Positions 27,464 to 36,497 of a DNA stretch of 64,000 nucleotides are shown here, in pieces. The stretch is from Streptomyces cellostaticus (GTDB lineage: Bacteria > Actinomycetota > Actinomycetes > Streptomycetales > Streptomycetaceae). Both the position numbers and the translations under genes were made by a program. Numbering within the stretch: position 1 is the stretch's first letter; each line of letters begins with the position of its first letter. Location of the stretch: contig NZ_KQ948024.1 of the NCBI RefSeq assembly GCF_001513965.1, positions 16,649 through 80,648 of the forward strand. The letters run 5' to 3'. The notes under the pieces were generated by a model. That model was not told the DNA's origin. It was given only the letters and a program-made list of their open reading frames with translations, and searched no databases.

Positions 27464-27970
27464 GTGCGCCCTGAGCCGATCACCACCGCCCGCCTGGATC
27501 TCCTCCCCCTCCGACCCGGTCATGCCACGGAGATGGCCGCCGCCCTCGCCGACCCCGCCCTGCACACCTTCATCGGCGGCTCCCCCGCCACTCCCGAAGC
27601 CCTGCGCACCCGCTACGAACGCCTCACCGCCGGCTCCCCCGACCCGACCGTCTCCTGGTGCAACTGGGTGCTGCGCCGACGGGAGGCGGGCCGCCTGGTC
27701 GGCACCGTCCAGGCCACCGTCACCGGCCCGCACCGGGACCACGCCGAGATCGCCTGGGTCGTCGGCACCCTCTGGCAGGGCAACGGATACGCCGTCGAGG
27801 CAGCCCGGGGGCTCGTGGAATGGCTGCGGGATCAAGGAGTTCGCACGCTCGTCGCGCACATCCACCCGGACCACCGCGCCTCGGCCGCCGTCGCCACCGC
27901 CGCCGGACTGTCCCCGACGGGGGAGGCCCAGGACGGCGAGACCCGCTGGCGGCTCACCCTCCCGGACTGA
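27464..27970 (+). CDS. GNAT-family N-acetyltransferase
   Basis: 168 residues from GTG 27464; the longer reading frame would run back over the tRNA and its terminator. RimJ/RimL-type GNAT: EPITTARLDLLPL at the start, strand AEIAWVVGTLWQGNGYAVEA near 96-115 with the acetyl-CoA loop (Q-G-N-G-Y), then HPDHRASAAVATAAGL. It may acetylate an amine or ribosomal-protein N-terminus; the substrate is unknown. It is separated from cebR by a short convergent gap. Confidence 0.85.
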   Translation: MRPEPITTARLDLLPLRPGHATEMAAALADPALHTFIGGSPATPEALRTRYERLTAGSPDPTVSWCNWVLRRREAGRLVGTVQATVTGPHRDHAEIAWVVGTLWQGNGYAVEAARGLVEWLRDQGVRTLVAHIHPDHRASAAVATAAGLSPTGEAQDGETRWRLTLPD

Positions 27971-28017
27971 CAGGCACCGGCGCGCGGGCCCACGTCCGGT
28001 GACGCCGCCGTACGGCT

Positions 28018-29073
28018 CTACGACGACGCCCGCACCACCAGTTCCGTACGCAGTACCGCATGCCGCCGCTCCAGCCCCCGGGACACGGCCGGGCGACGGT
28101 CGGCGATCTCGGCGAGCAGCAGGTCGATCATCGCGCGGCCCATCTCCACGATGGGCTGGCGGACGCTGGTCAGCGGCGGGTCCATGTGGCGGGCGATGGC
28201 CGAGTCGTCGTACCCGACCAGGGCCACGTCGTCGGGGATCCGGCGGCCCGCCTCGCGCAGCACCTGCCGGGCGCCCGCCGCCGTGACGTCGGAGCCGGCG
28301 AAGACGGCGTCCAGATCGGGGTACCGCTCCAGCAGCGTCGTCATGGCCCGGCGACCACCCTCCTCGGTGAAGTCGCCGGGTTCGATGAGGAGTTCGTCCG
28401 GCTTCCGGCCCGCGTCCAGCAGGGCGTCGCGGTAGCCGTCGACGCGGCGCTGGGCGCCGTAGACGTCGAGGCGGCCGGTGATGTGGGCGATCCTGTTACG
28501 GCCCCGGGCCAGCAGGTGCTCCACGGCCGAGCGGGCACCGCCGTAGTTGTCCGAGTCCACCGAGGTGAGCGTCTCCGCGGCCGAACGCGGACCGCTGATC
28601 ACCGCCGGGATCTCCAGCTGGGCCAGCAGGTCCGGGAGGGGGTCGTCGGCGTGGACCGAGACCAGCAGGACGCCGTCGACGCGGTGGGCCGCCAGGTACT
28701 GGGCGAGGCGCTCCCGCTCCCGGTCGCTGCCCGCGAAGATCAGCAGCAACTGCATCTCCGTGTCGGAGAGTTCGCTGCCGACACCGCGCAGCATGTCCGA
28801 GAAGTACGGCTCCGCGAAGAAGCGGGTCTCGGGCTCGGGGACGACCAGCGCGATGGCGTCGGTGCGGTTGGCCGCAAGGGCGCGGGCCGCGGTGTTGGGG
28901 ACGTAGCCGAGCTCGGCGACCGCCGCCTGGACCGCTGCGCGGGTCGTGTCACTGACCCGGGGCGAGCCGTTGATCACGCGCGAGACCGTGCCCCGGCCGA
29001 CCCCGGCCCGGGCGGCAACCTCCTCGAGCGTGGGCCGCCCTCCGCTCCGGCTCCGCGCTCCGTGGCCTGCCAT
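28018..29073 (-). CDS. cebR: LacI-family cellobiose-responsive repressor CebR
   Basis: 351 residues. LacI helix-turn-helix near residues 15-45 (PTLEEVAARAGVGRGTVSRV), hinge, then a periplasmic-binding-protein-like sugar domain. Divergent from cebEFG, with a perfect CebR palindrome in between and a second at bglC. It represses cellobiose uptake and hydrolysis until cello-oligosaccharides bind. ATG 29073 (GGCGGAG upstream) gives the normal CebR length; an ATG at 29100 would add nine residues without a good ribosome binding site. Confidence 0.92.
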   Translation of the reverse strand: MAGHGARSRSGGRPTLEEVAARAGVGRGTVSRVINGSPRVSDTTRAAVQAAVAELGYVPNTAARALAANRTDAIALVVPEPETRFFAEPYFSDMLRGVGSELSDTEMQLLLIFAGSDRERERLAQYLAAHRVDGVLLVSVHADDPLPDLLAQLEIPAVISGPRSAAETLTSVDSDNYGGARSAVEHLLARGRNRIAHITGRLDVYGAQRRVDGYRDALLDAGRKPDELLIEPGDFTEEGGRRAMTTLLERYPDLDAVFAGSDVTAAGARQVLREAGRRIPDDVALVGYDDSAIARHMDPPLTSVRQPIVEMGRAMIDLLLAEIADRRPAVSRGLERRHAVLRTELVVRASS

Positions 29074-29250
29074 GGGCTCCGCCTTTCTCGACACCAGCAT
29101 CCCAGCTGGCCTGGAATCTAACAGGCCCGTCCGTCGCCGCCGCCCGGCCCCGAGCGGGTCCGGTTAACGGCCCGATAACTGAACGCGGTTGCCGTCGTCG
29201 GCTCCCTTGACACCCCGCCCCGAACCGACGACTCTTCAACACATCACACG

Positions 29251-29264
29251 TGGGAGCGCTCCCA
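29251..29264. promoter_or_regulatory. CebR operator upstream of cebE
   Basis: TGGGAGCGCTCCCA is a perfect 14-bp palindrome identical to the CebR consensus. It lies 117 bp before the cebE start in the cebR-cebE divergent region. Confidence 0.95.
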
Positions 29265-29381
29265 CAGTACCTGACACATACACGTCCCGCACGTTCCCCG
29301 CCCGAGCCGCAGCGCGTACGAACGGGCCCGATTCCATGCAGTCGGCCGGGGGGTCGGCACGTCAGGCAACAGGAGGACGCA

Positions 29382-30713
29382 ATGCGCACGAGCATCCGCC
29401 GGTCCCACAGGCTGGGGGCCTTCGTGGCCGTCGCCGCGCTGACCACAGGGCTGCTGGCCGGCTGCGCCAACGACTCGGACGACGGCTCGTCCAACTCGGA
29501 CGGCGGCGGCAACGGCAGTGGCAAGGGCAAGATCACGCTGACCATCGGGACCTTCGGTGTCTTCGGCTACAAGCAGTCCGGCCTCTACGACGAGTACATG
29601 AAGCTCCATCCGGACATCAACATCAAGGAGAACGTCACCACTCGTACCGACGTCTACTGGCCGAAGGTGCTCACCCGCCTCCAGGCCGGCTCCGGCACCG
29701 ACGACATCCAGGCCATCGAGATCGGCAACATCACCGAGGCCGTGCAGACGCAGGCGGACAAGTTCGTCGACATCGGCAAGGACGTCGACAAGTCGCAGTG
29801 GCTGGACTGGAAGCTCGCGCAGGCGACTACCAAGGACGGCAAGCTCATCGGGCTCGGGACCGACACCGGGCCGATGGCCATCTGCTACCGCAAGGACATG
29901 TTCCAGAAGGCCGGGCTGCCGACCGACCGGACCAAGCTCGCCGCGATGTGGAAGGGCGACTGGAGCAAGTACGTCGACCTGGGCAAGCAGTACATGAAGA
30001 AGGCGCCCACGGGCACCAAGTTCGTGGACTCGGCCTCCTCCGTCTACAACGCGGCGCTGGGCGGTGCGAGCGAGCGGTACTACGACAAGGACGGCAACGT
30101 CGTCTGGGACAAGTCCGAGGGCGTGAAGAAGGCCTGGGACGCCGCCATGAGCGTCGCGACCAGCACCATGTCGGCGAAGCTGAAGCAGTTCGACCCGACG
30201 TGGGACCAGGGCTTCGCCAACGGCACCTTCGCCTCCGTCGCCTGCCCGGCCTGGATGATCGGCTACATCGAGCAGAAGTCCGGTGACTCCGGCAAGGGCA
30301 AATGGGACGTGGCGTCGGCGCCGGCGCCGTCCAACTGGGGAGGCTCCTTCCTCGGCGTGCCGACCGCGACCAGGCACCAGAAGGAGGCCATCGCACTGGC
30401 GAAGTGGCTGACCGCGCCCGAGCAGCAGGCGAAGGTCTTCGCCAAGCAGGCCAGCTTCCCGTCCATCCCGTCGGTGTACCCGAGCCTGAAGCCGCAGGCC
30501 GACACCACGGCGTACTTCTCCGACGCGCCGCTCACCCAGATCTTCTCCGACTCGGCGAAGACCATCCCGTCGCAGCCCCTCGGCCCCAAGGACAAGCCGA
30601 TCGACAACGCGATCAGCGACATCGGCATCCTCCAGGTCGAGCAGAAGGGCAAGTCGCCCGCGCAGGGCTGGGACGCCGCGTCCAAGGAGATCAAGGACGT
30701 GCTCGGCCAGTGA
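29382..30713 (+). CDS. cebE: Cellobiose/cellotriose-binding lipoprotein
   Basis: 443-residue extracellular solute-binding protein, family 1. Signal peptide with lipobox LLAGC, lipidated Cys28, then a Ser/Gly/Asp-rich tether. It delivers cello-oligosaccharides to CebF-CebG; the ATPase (MsiK) is normally shared and encoded elsewhere, which fits its absence here. AGGAGG precedes the ATG. The stop overlaps the cebF GTG. Confidence 0.92.
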   Translation: MRTSIRRSHRLGAFVAVAALTTGLLAGCANDSDDGSSNSDGGGNGSGKGKITLTIGTFGVFGYKQSGLYDEYMKLHPDINIKENVTTRTDVYWPKVLTRLQAGSGTDDIQAIEIGNITEAVQTQADKFVDIGKDVDKSQWLDWKLAQATTKDGKLIGLGTDTGPMAICYRKDMFQKAGLPTDRTKLAAMWKGDWSKYVDLGKQYMKKAPTGTKFVDSASSVYNAALGGASERYYDKDGNVVWDKSEGVKKAWDAAMSVATSTMSAKLKQFDPTWDQGFANGTFASVACPAWMIGYIEQKSGDSGKGKWDVASAPAPSNWGGSFLGVPTATRHQKEAIALAKWLTAPEQQAKVFAKQASFPSIPSVYPSLKPQADTTAYFSDAPLTQIFSDSAKTIPSQPLGPKDKPIDNAISDIGILQVEQKGKSPAQGWDAASKEIKDVLGQ

Positions 30714-31735
30714 GCAGCTCCAAGCAGGCTCTCGCGCACTCCGCGACGAGCGCCGACGCCGCGCCCGGCACCCCGCCGGGCGCGGCCCGGGGCGCTCACG
30801 GTCGCGGTGCGCCGGCGGGCGCCGACTCCTGGCGCAGCCGGCTGTACCGCTGGGACATGAAGGCGTCGCCGTACGCGTTCGTCGCCCCCTTCTTCGTCCT
30901 GTTCGGGGCCTTCACGCTGGTCCCGCTGCTCTACACGGCCTGGTACTCGCTGCACCACGTGCAGCTGTCGGCCCTGGACCACCAGACCTGGGCGGGCCTG
31001 GACAACTACCGGAACCTGCTCTCCTCGGACTTCTTCTGGAACGCCCTGGAGAACACGTTCACCATCGGTCTGATCTCCACGGTTCCGCAGCTGCTGGCCG
31101 CGCTCGGCCTCGCCCACCTGCTGAACTACCGGCTGCGCGGCTCGACCGTGTGGCGGGTCGTGATGCTGACCCCGTACGCCACCTCGGTGGCGGCCGCGAC
31201 CCTGGTGTTCACGCTGCTGTACTCGTGGGACGGCGGCATGGTCAACTGGATCCTCCACTTCTTCGGGGTGGGTGCGGTCAACTGGCGTGAATCGGACTGG
31301 GGTTCACAGTTCGCGGTGTCGTCGATCGTGATCTGGCGGTGGACCGGGTACAACGCGCTGATCTACCTGGCCGCGATGCAGGCGATCCCGAGCGATCTGT
31401 ACGAGTCGGCGGCGATCGACGGGGCCAACCGCTGGCAGCAGTTCTGGCATGTGACGATCCCGCAGCTGCGGCCCACGATCCTGTTCACGATCGTCGTCTC
31501 CACCATCGGCGCCACCCAGCTGTTCGGTGAGCCGCTGCTGTTCGGCGGGGTCAGCGGGTCCAAGGGCGGCTCCGAGCACCAATACCAGACGCTCGGTCTG
31601 TACATGTACGACCAGGGCTGGATCATCGGCAATCTCGGCAAGGCGTCCGCGATCGCCTGGTCGATGTTCCTGATCCTGCTGCTCATCGCCGCGGTCAACC
31701 TGCTGCTCACCCGACGGCTGAGGAAGTCCCGATGA
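30710..31735 (+). CDS. cebF: Cellobiose ABC transporter permease, MalF-type
   Basis: 341 residues from GTG 30710, overlapping the cebE stop (GTGA). A low-complexity Ala/Gly N-terminus of about 45 residues precedes six membrane helices. The EAA loop for the ATPase contact is YESAAIDGANRWQQFWHVTI (about residues 228-247). It pairs with CebG to form the channel. Confidence 0.92.
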   Translation: MSSSKQALAHSATSADAAPGTPPGAARGAHGRGAPAGADSWRSRLYRWDMKASPYAFVAPFFVLFGAFTLVPLLYTAWYSLHHVQLSALDHQTWAGLDNYRNLLSSDFFWNALENTFTIGLISTVPQLLAALGLAHLLNYRLRGSTVWRVVMLTPYATSVAAATLVFTLLYSWDGGMVNWILHFFGVGAVNWRESDWGSQFAVSSIVIWRWTGYNALIYLAAMQAIPSDLYESAAIDGANRWQQFWHVTIPQLRPTILFTIVVSTIGATQLFGEPLLFGGVSGSKGGSEHQYQTLGLYMYDQGWIIGNLGKASAIAWSMFLILLLIAAVNLLLTRRLRKSR

Positions 31736-32625
31736 CGACCAGTGAACTGACGCTGCCCGCGACGAAGCCTCCAAGGGCCGGCCGTCGCCGGGTGATGGGC
31801 GCGGGCAAGCAGCTGCACGCGGGCCCGGTGACGTATGTCGTGCTGACCGTTTTCGCCCTCGCCTCCCTGGCCCCGCTGGTGTGGACGGCGATCGCGGCCT
31901 CGCGCACCGCCCACCGACTGGACGAGACCCCGCCGCCGCTGTGGTTCGGCGGCAACCTGTTCAAGAACCTTGAGACCGCCTGGGACCAGGCCGGACTCGG
32001 CACCGCGATGTTCAACTCGCTGATCGTGGCGGGCACGATCACCGTCAGCACGGTGCTGTTCTCCACGCTGGCCGGCTTCGCCTTCGCCAAGCTGCGGTTC
32101 CGCTTCTCCGGCCTGCTGTTGCTGCTGACCATCGGCACGATGATGATTCCGCCGCAACTGGCCGTCGTCCCGCTGTACCTGTGGATGTCCGACCTCGGCT
32201 GGTCCAACCAGCTGCAGACGGTGATCCTGCCGGGTCTCGTCACCGCCTTCGGTACGTTCTTCATGCGGCAGTACCTGGTGCAGGCGCTGCCGTCGGAGCT
32301 GATCGAGGCCGCCCGGGTGGACGGCGCGAGCAGCCTCCGGATCGTCTGGCACGTCGTCTTCCCCGCGGCACGCCCCGCGATGGCGGTTCTCGGCCTGCTG
32401 ACCTTCGTGTTCGCCTGGAACGACTTCCTGTGGCCGATCATCGCCCTGAACCAGCAGAACCCGACCGTCCAGGTGGCCCTGAACTCCCTCGGCACCGGCT
32501 ATGTCCCGGACCAGGCGGTGATCATGGCCGGCGCTCTGCTCGGCACGCTGCCGCTGCTGATCGCCTTCCTGCTGTTCGGCAAGCAGATCGTGGGCGGGAT
32601 CATGCAGGGCGCGATCAAGGGCTGA
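31732..32625 (+). CDS. cebG: Cellobiose ABC transporter permease, MalG-type
   Basis: 297 residues, six membrane helices. EAA motif IEAARVDGASSLRIVWHVVF at about 190-209. Overlaps the cebF stop by ATGA and ends the transporter operon; a 10-bp GC stem-loop follows. Confidence 0.92.
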   Translation: MTTSELTLPATKPPRAGRRRVMGAGKQLHAGPVTYVVLTVFALASLAPLVWTAIAASRTAHRLDETPPPLWFGGNLFKNLETAWDQAGLGTAMFNSLIVAGTITVSTVLFSTLAGFAFAKLRFRFSGLLLLLTIGTMMIPPQLAVVPLYLWMSDLGWSNQLQTVILPGLVTAFGTFFMRQYLVQALPSELIEAARVDGASSLRIVWHVVFPAARPAMAVLGLLTFVFAWNDFLWPIIALNQQNPTVQVALNSLGTGYVPDQAVIMAGALLGTLPLLIAFLLFGKQIVGGIMQGAIKG

Positions 32626-32638
32626 CCTTCCCCTTCCC

Positions 32639-32668
32639 AGGGGCCGGGCCACCGCCGTCCCGGCCCCT
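32639..32668 (+). terminator. Terminator between cebG and bglC
   Basis: AGGGGCCGGG and CCCGGCCCCT form a perfect 10-bp stem with a 10-nt loop, followed by pyrimidine-rich DNA. Confidence 0.78.
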
Positions 32669-32711
32669 CTTCCCCCCTCCCCACCCCTTCTTCGGTCTCC
32701 TACGACCTTCA

Positions 32712-32725
32712 TGGGAGCGCTTCCA
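32712..32725. promoter_or_regulatory. CebR operator overlapping the bglC start codon
   Basis: TGGGAGCGCTTCCA differs from the perfect palindrome by one base. Its last A is the A of the bglC ATG. CebR bound here would block initiation or elongation directly. Confidence 0.88.
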
Positions 32726-34158
32726 TGCCTGACTCCGTTTCCCCTTCCCCCGTGACCTTTCCGCACGCCTTCCTCTGGGGCGCCGCGACCTCCGCCTACC
32801 AGATCGAGGGGGCGGTGCGGGAGGGCGGCCGGACCCCCTCGATCTGGGACACCTTCAGCCATACGCCGGGCAGGACGGCCGGCGGCGAGACCGGTGACAT
32901 CGCTGTCGACCACTACCACCGCTACCGCGACGACGTGGCGCTGATGGCGGAGCTGGGCCTGAGCGCCTACCGCTTCTCCGTCTCCTGGTCCCGGGTGCAG
33001 CCGACGGGCCGGGGACCGGCCGTCCAGGTGGGCCTGGACTTCTACCGCCGCCTGGTGGACGAACTCCTCGCGCACGGCATCAAGCCGGCGATCACCCTCT
33101 ACCACTGGGATCTGCCGCAGGAGCTGGAGGACGCGGGGGGCTGGCCGGAGCGGGACACCGCCTTCCGGTTCGCCGAGTACGCACAGCTGGTCGGCGAGGC
33201 GCTGGGCGACCGGGTGGAGCAGTGGATCACCCTCAACGAGCCCTGGTGCAGCGCCTTCCTGGGCTACGGCTCCGGCGTGCACGCCCCCGGCCGTACCGAC
33301 CCGGCGGCCACCCTGCGCGCGGCCCACCACCTCAACCTGGCCCACGGCCTGGGCGCGGCGGCCCTGCGCTCGGCGATGCCGGCCCGCAACCAGATCGCCG
33401 TCAGCCTCAACTCCTCGGTGGTGCGGCCCCTTTCGCAGGACCCGGCCGACCTGGCGGCGGCCCGCCGGATCGACGACCTGGCCAACGGGATCTTCCACGG
33501 CCCGATGCTGCACGGCTCGTACCCCGAGTCGCTCCTCTCGGCGACGGCCTCGGTCACCGACTGGTCGTACGTCCTCGACGGCGACGTCCGCACCGCCAAC
33601 GTGCCGCTGGACGCGCTGGGCCTGAACTACTACACCCCGACGCTCGTCTCGGCGGCCGCCGACGAGTTCAAGGGACCGCGCCGGGACGGCCACGGCGCGA
33701 GCGAGCACTCCCCCTGGCCGGGCGCCGACACCGTGCTGTTCCACCAGACCCCGGGCGAGCGCACGGAGATGGGCTGGACGATCGACCCGACGGGCCTGTA
33801 CGACCTGATCATGCGGTACACGCGGGAGGCGCCCGGCCTGCCGCTGTATGTGACGGAGAACGGCGCGGCCTACGACGACAAGCCCGACCCCGACGGCCGC
33901 GTGCACGACCCCGAGCGCATCGCCTACCTGCACGGCCACCTCTCGGCGGTCCGCCGCGCCCTCACCGACGGCGCGGACGTCCGCGGCTACTACCTGTGGT
34001 CCCTGCTGGACAACTTCGAGTGGGCGTACGGCTACGGCAAGCGGTTCGGGGCGGTGTACGTGGACTACGCCACGCTGGAACGGACGCCGAAGTCGAGTGC
34101 GCGGTGGTACAGCGAGGTGGCACGGACGGGGTCGCTGCCGGCGGTGGAGGCCCACTAG
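32725..34158 (+). CDS. bglC: Cytoplasmic beta-glucosidase, GH1
   Basis: 477 residues with no signal peptide, so it cleaves imported cellobiose inside the cell. Acid/base Glu172 in TLNEP and nucleophile Glu378 in YVTENG are both present, as is the N-terminal GH1 signature (FLWGAATSAYQIEG). It has its own CebR site at the start codon and is separated from cebG by a terminator, so it may be transcribed both alone and as readthrough of cebEFG. The ribosome binding site overlaps the operator (GGGAGCG). Confidence 0.95.
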   Translation: MPDSVSPSPVTFPHAFLWGAATSAYQIEGAVREGGRTPSIWDTFSHTPGRTAGGETGDIAVDHYHRYRDDVALMAELGLSAYRFSVSWSRVQPTGRGPAVQVGLDFYRRLVDELLAHGIKPAITLYHWDLPQELEDAGGWPERDTAFRFAEYAQLVGEALGDRVEQWITLNEPWCSAFLGYGSGVHAPGRTDPAATLRAAHHLNLAHGLGAAALRSAMPARNQIAVSLNSSVVRPLSQDPADLAAARRIDDLANGIFHGPMLHGSYPESLLSATASVTDWSYVLDGDVRTANVPLDALGLNYYTPTLVSAAADEFKGPRRDGHGASEHSPWPGADTVLFHQTPGERTEMGWTIDPTGLYDLIMRYTREAPGLPLYVTENGAAYDDKPDPDGRVHDPERIAYLHGHLSAVRRALTDGADVRGYYLWSLLDNFEWAYGYGKRFGAVYVDYATLERTPKSSARWYSEVARTGSLPAVEAH

Positions 34159-34161
34159 GGG

Positions 34162-34201
34162 GAAGGGGCGCGGCACCCCCGGGGGAGTGCCGCGCCCCTT
34201 C
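34162..34201. terminator. Bidirectional terminator downstream of bglC
   Basis: GAAGGGGCGCGGCAC and GTGCCGCGCCCCTTC form a perfect 15-bp stem around a 10-nt loop. It lies between bglC and a convergent lipoprotein gene, 3 bp from each stop region. Confidence 0.92.
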
Positions 34202-34203
34202 GG

Positions 34204-34743
34204 TCAGGAGCCGTAGAGCTCGGTCATCTCGGTGACCTTGCCGTTGCTGTTCACGGCCACGTCGTAGAAGTTCTCGCCATAGCAGTCGCTGGTGTCGGCG
34301 GAGGCCGTGTCGGTGTCGTGTGCGGTGCCGTTGGCGCAGACACGGACGTGCTCGATGCCGCCGTTGGCAGCGGTCATCTTCGCCGGACCCTTCTTCTTCA
34401 CGTGCAGGACGTAGATGGGGGTGCTGTCGGAGGCGACGGTGTACTCGTGTTCCTTCCCGTTCGCCTGGTAGAAGGCGCCCTCGTCGGGGTTGCAGTTCTG
34501 GGTGGCGTCCTTGACGGTGAGGGTGTTCATGGCGCCGGAGACGCTCTCGACCTGGACGTACTTGTGGCCCGGAGCGAGGGTGTGGCAGTCGCTCTTGGCA
34601 CCGCCCTTGGCGGCGTGGCTCGCGGTGGCGGAAGGGGTGACGGTGCCGTCGGCGTCGGCAGTGTCTTCAGGCTGGCAGGCGGTCAGCGTGAGCGCGGCGC
34701 AGGCGAGCACGGTGGTGACCAGGGCATGGCGGATGGATGTCAC
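34204..34743 (-). CDS. Putative lipoprotein of unknown function
   Basis: 179 residues from a GTG start with GGGGGA upstream. Signal peptide with lipobox LTAC, lipidated Cys23, then a short Thr/Ala/Asp linker. The mature part (about 52-179) is beta-rich with further Cys residues (CHTLAPG, NCNPDEG, RVCANG, SDCYGENFYD) that could form two disulfides. No family recognised; surface exposure is the only prediction. Confidence 0.78.
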   Translation of the reverse strand: MTSIRHALVTTVLACAALTLTACQPEDTADADGTVTPSATASHAAKGGAKSDCHTLAPGHKYVQVESVSGAMNTLTVKDATQNCNPDEGAFYQANGKEHEYTVASDSTPIYVLHVKKKGPAKMTAANGGIEHVRVCANGTAHDTDTASADTSDCYGENFYDVAVNSNGKVTEMTELYGS

Positions 34744-34914
34744 GATTCCCCCGAAGTGATGCGCCCGGGCTTGGACGGCCCGGGTGATGGCGTGCGAAAC
34801 GGGCCGTGCGTCATCGTGTCGACCGGCGCCGGCCCGGGCCGAAGATCGACCCGGGCCGGAACTATATAGGCATGATCATGCCGAGTTGGTGTCGGACTCG
34901 CGGTGTCCGGCGGG

Positions 34915-36387
34915 TCAGTTGAAGGCCCCGAACGCCTTCGAGAATGCGAACCTGTCCTGGACGATCGAGCTGCACGTGGCGTCGGCGGAGTTCTTCGCGC
35001 CGCCGTCGCACTGCTTGTCGCGGGTCGCGGACCACATGGAGAGCCAGCCGAGGCCCTTGGACTTGGCGAAGTTCACCAGCTGGGTGGCGTCGTCGGCCTT
35101 GAAGACCTCGGAGGCGACGTCGTTGACGCCGATCATCGGGGTGACCGCCACCGTCTTCCAGGCGGCGGAGTCGGACAGCCCCAGCACGCTCTTGACCTGG
35201 GCCTGCGTGGCGGTGGCGGCCTGCTCGGCATAGGTGCCCATGTCGCCGCTGTACGAGGCGCCGTAGTCCATCGCCATGATGTTGACGGTGTCGGTCTTCA
35301 CGCCGTTGGACTTGGCGTTGGAGAGGAGGTTCACGCCGTCCTGGGTCAGGCCCTCGGGCATCACCGGGAGGGTGAAGGAGACGTCCAGGTTCGGGTGCTG
35401 GGCCTGGAGCTTGGCGATGGCCTGGGCGCGGCGGGTGTTGGCGGCCGTGTCGGGCAGCGCGCCGCCCTCGACGTCGAAGTCGACCTTGGTCAGCTTGAAG
35501 GCGTCGACGGCCTTGCCGTAGGCCGCCGCCAGCGCGTCGGCGGAGGAGCAGGTGGTGGCCAGTTCCGAACCGGAGGCACCGCCGAAGGAGACCCGGACAT
35601 CACCGCCCTTGGCGCGCAGGGAGCCGATCTGGGCGGCCACGCCGTCGCCGGTGAGGTCCGTGACACCGCCCCACTTGGGGGTGCAGCTGCCGCCGTCGGT
35701 GATGAAGGCGAGGTTGAAGTTCTTGACGCCGGTCGCGTCCGCGGCGGCCGGCAGGTCGAAGGCCGGGTAGAGGGAGGTGTCGACGTAGGGCGCGAAACCG
35801 GCGGAGGCGGTGGTGCCGCTGCCGGTACTGCCGGTGGGGGTGGGCGTGGCGCTCTGGCTGGGGGTGGCGCTCTGCGTCGGGGTCGCACTCTTGGTCGGGG
35901 TGGCGGTCGGGGTCGGCGACTGGGTCCGGGTCGGGCGGCCGCTCGGCTCGGGGGTGGCGCCGTCGTCCGCGGAACACTGTGCGTCGTCGATCCGGCAGCC
36001 CGTCGGGGCGCCGGTGCCGCTGACCACGAAGCCGACGGTGACCGACTTGCCCGGCGCGAGGCCCGCCGTGTCCCACTTGGCGGGCTTCACGGTGACGTGC
36101 TGACCGCTGACGCTCGACTCGCCGTTCCACAGCGAGCTGAGCTTCGCGCCCGCGGGGAGGTCGAACTCCAGCGTCCAGGTCTTCTCCGTCTGACCGCTGT
36201 TGTTGGTGACGACGTACTGCGCGGTGTAGCCCGTCGACCAGTCGCTGGTCCTGGTGTACGCGGCGCCGACACCGGCCGCGTGTGCGGTGCCGGTCAGCAG
36301 GACCGCGCCACCACCGACCACGGCCGCGGCCACCAGGCCACCGATCGCCTTGTTCCTGCCACTGATCCTGCGCCGGTGCGTGCTCAT
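34915..36387 (-). CDS. Secreted modular chitinase: CBM2 plus GH18
   Basis: 490 residues. Signal peptide (1-37, ending AHA-A), a cellulose/chitin-binding CBM2 domain (about 38-131), and a 50-residue Thr/Pro/Ser linker built on repeated SATP/TPT units. The GH18 catalytic domain (about 197-490) has the DxDxE motif complete at Asp303, Asp305 and Glu307 (VDFDVEGG), so it should be active on chitin. GAAGGCAGG precedes the ATG. Monocistronic. Confidence 0.9.
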   Translation of the reverse strand: MSTHRRRISGRNKAIGGLVAAAVVGGGAVLLTGTAHAAGVGAAYTRTSDWSTGYTAQYVVTNNSGQTEKTWTLEFDLPAGAKLSSLWNGESSVSGQHVTVKPAKWDTAGLAPGKSVTVGFVVSGTGAPTGCRIDDAQCSADDGATPEPSGRPTRTQSPTPTATPTKSATPTQSATPSQSATPTPTGSTGSGTTASAGFAPYVDTSLYPAFDLPAAADATGVKNFNLAFITDGGSCTPKWGGVTDLTGDGVAAQIGSLRAKGGDVRVSFGGASGSELATTCSSADALAAAYGKAVDAFKLTKVDFDVEGGALPDTAANTRRAQAIAKLQAQHPNLDVSFTLPVMPEGLTQDGVNLLSNAKSNGVKTDTVNIMAMDYGASYSGDMGTYAEQAATATQAQVKSVLGLSDSAAWKTVAVTPMIGVNDVASEVFKADDATQLVNFAKSKGLGWLSMWSATRDKQCDGGAKNSADATCSSIVQDRFAFSKAFGAFN

Positions 36388-36497
36388 GCGCGTGCCTGCC
36401 TTCGTTCATCACGGGGGTGAGGTGCGGCAGCACGCTAGCGAGCGAGAATCGGACAAACGGCCTGATCTGGACGGCCGTTGAAGTCCTTAGGGTGCGC

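Noticed and set aside
29165..29180. GTTAACGGCCCGATAAC as a third TetR (AccR-like) site
   Set aside because: One arm mismatches and the neighbouring genes are CebR-controlled sugar genes with no acyl-CoA link.
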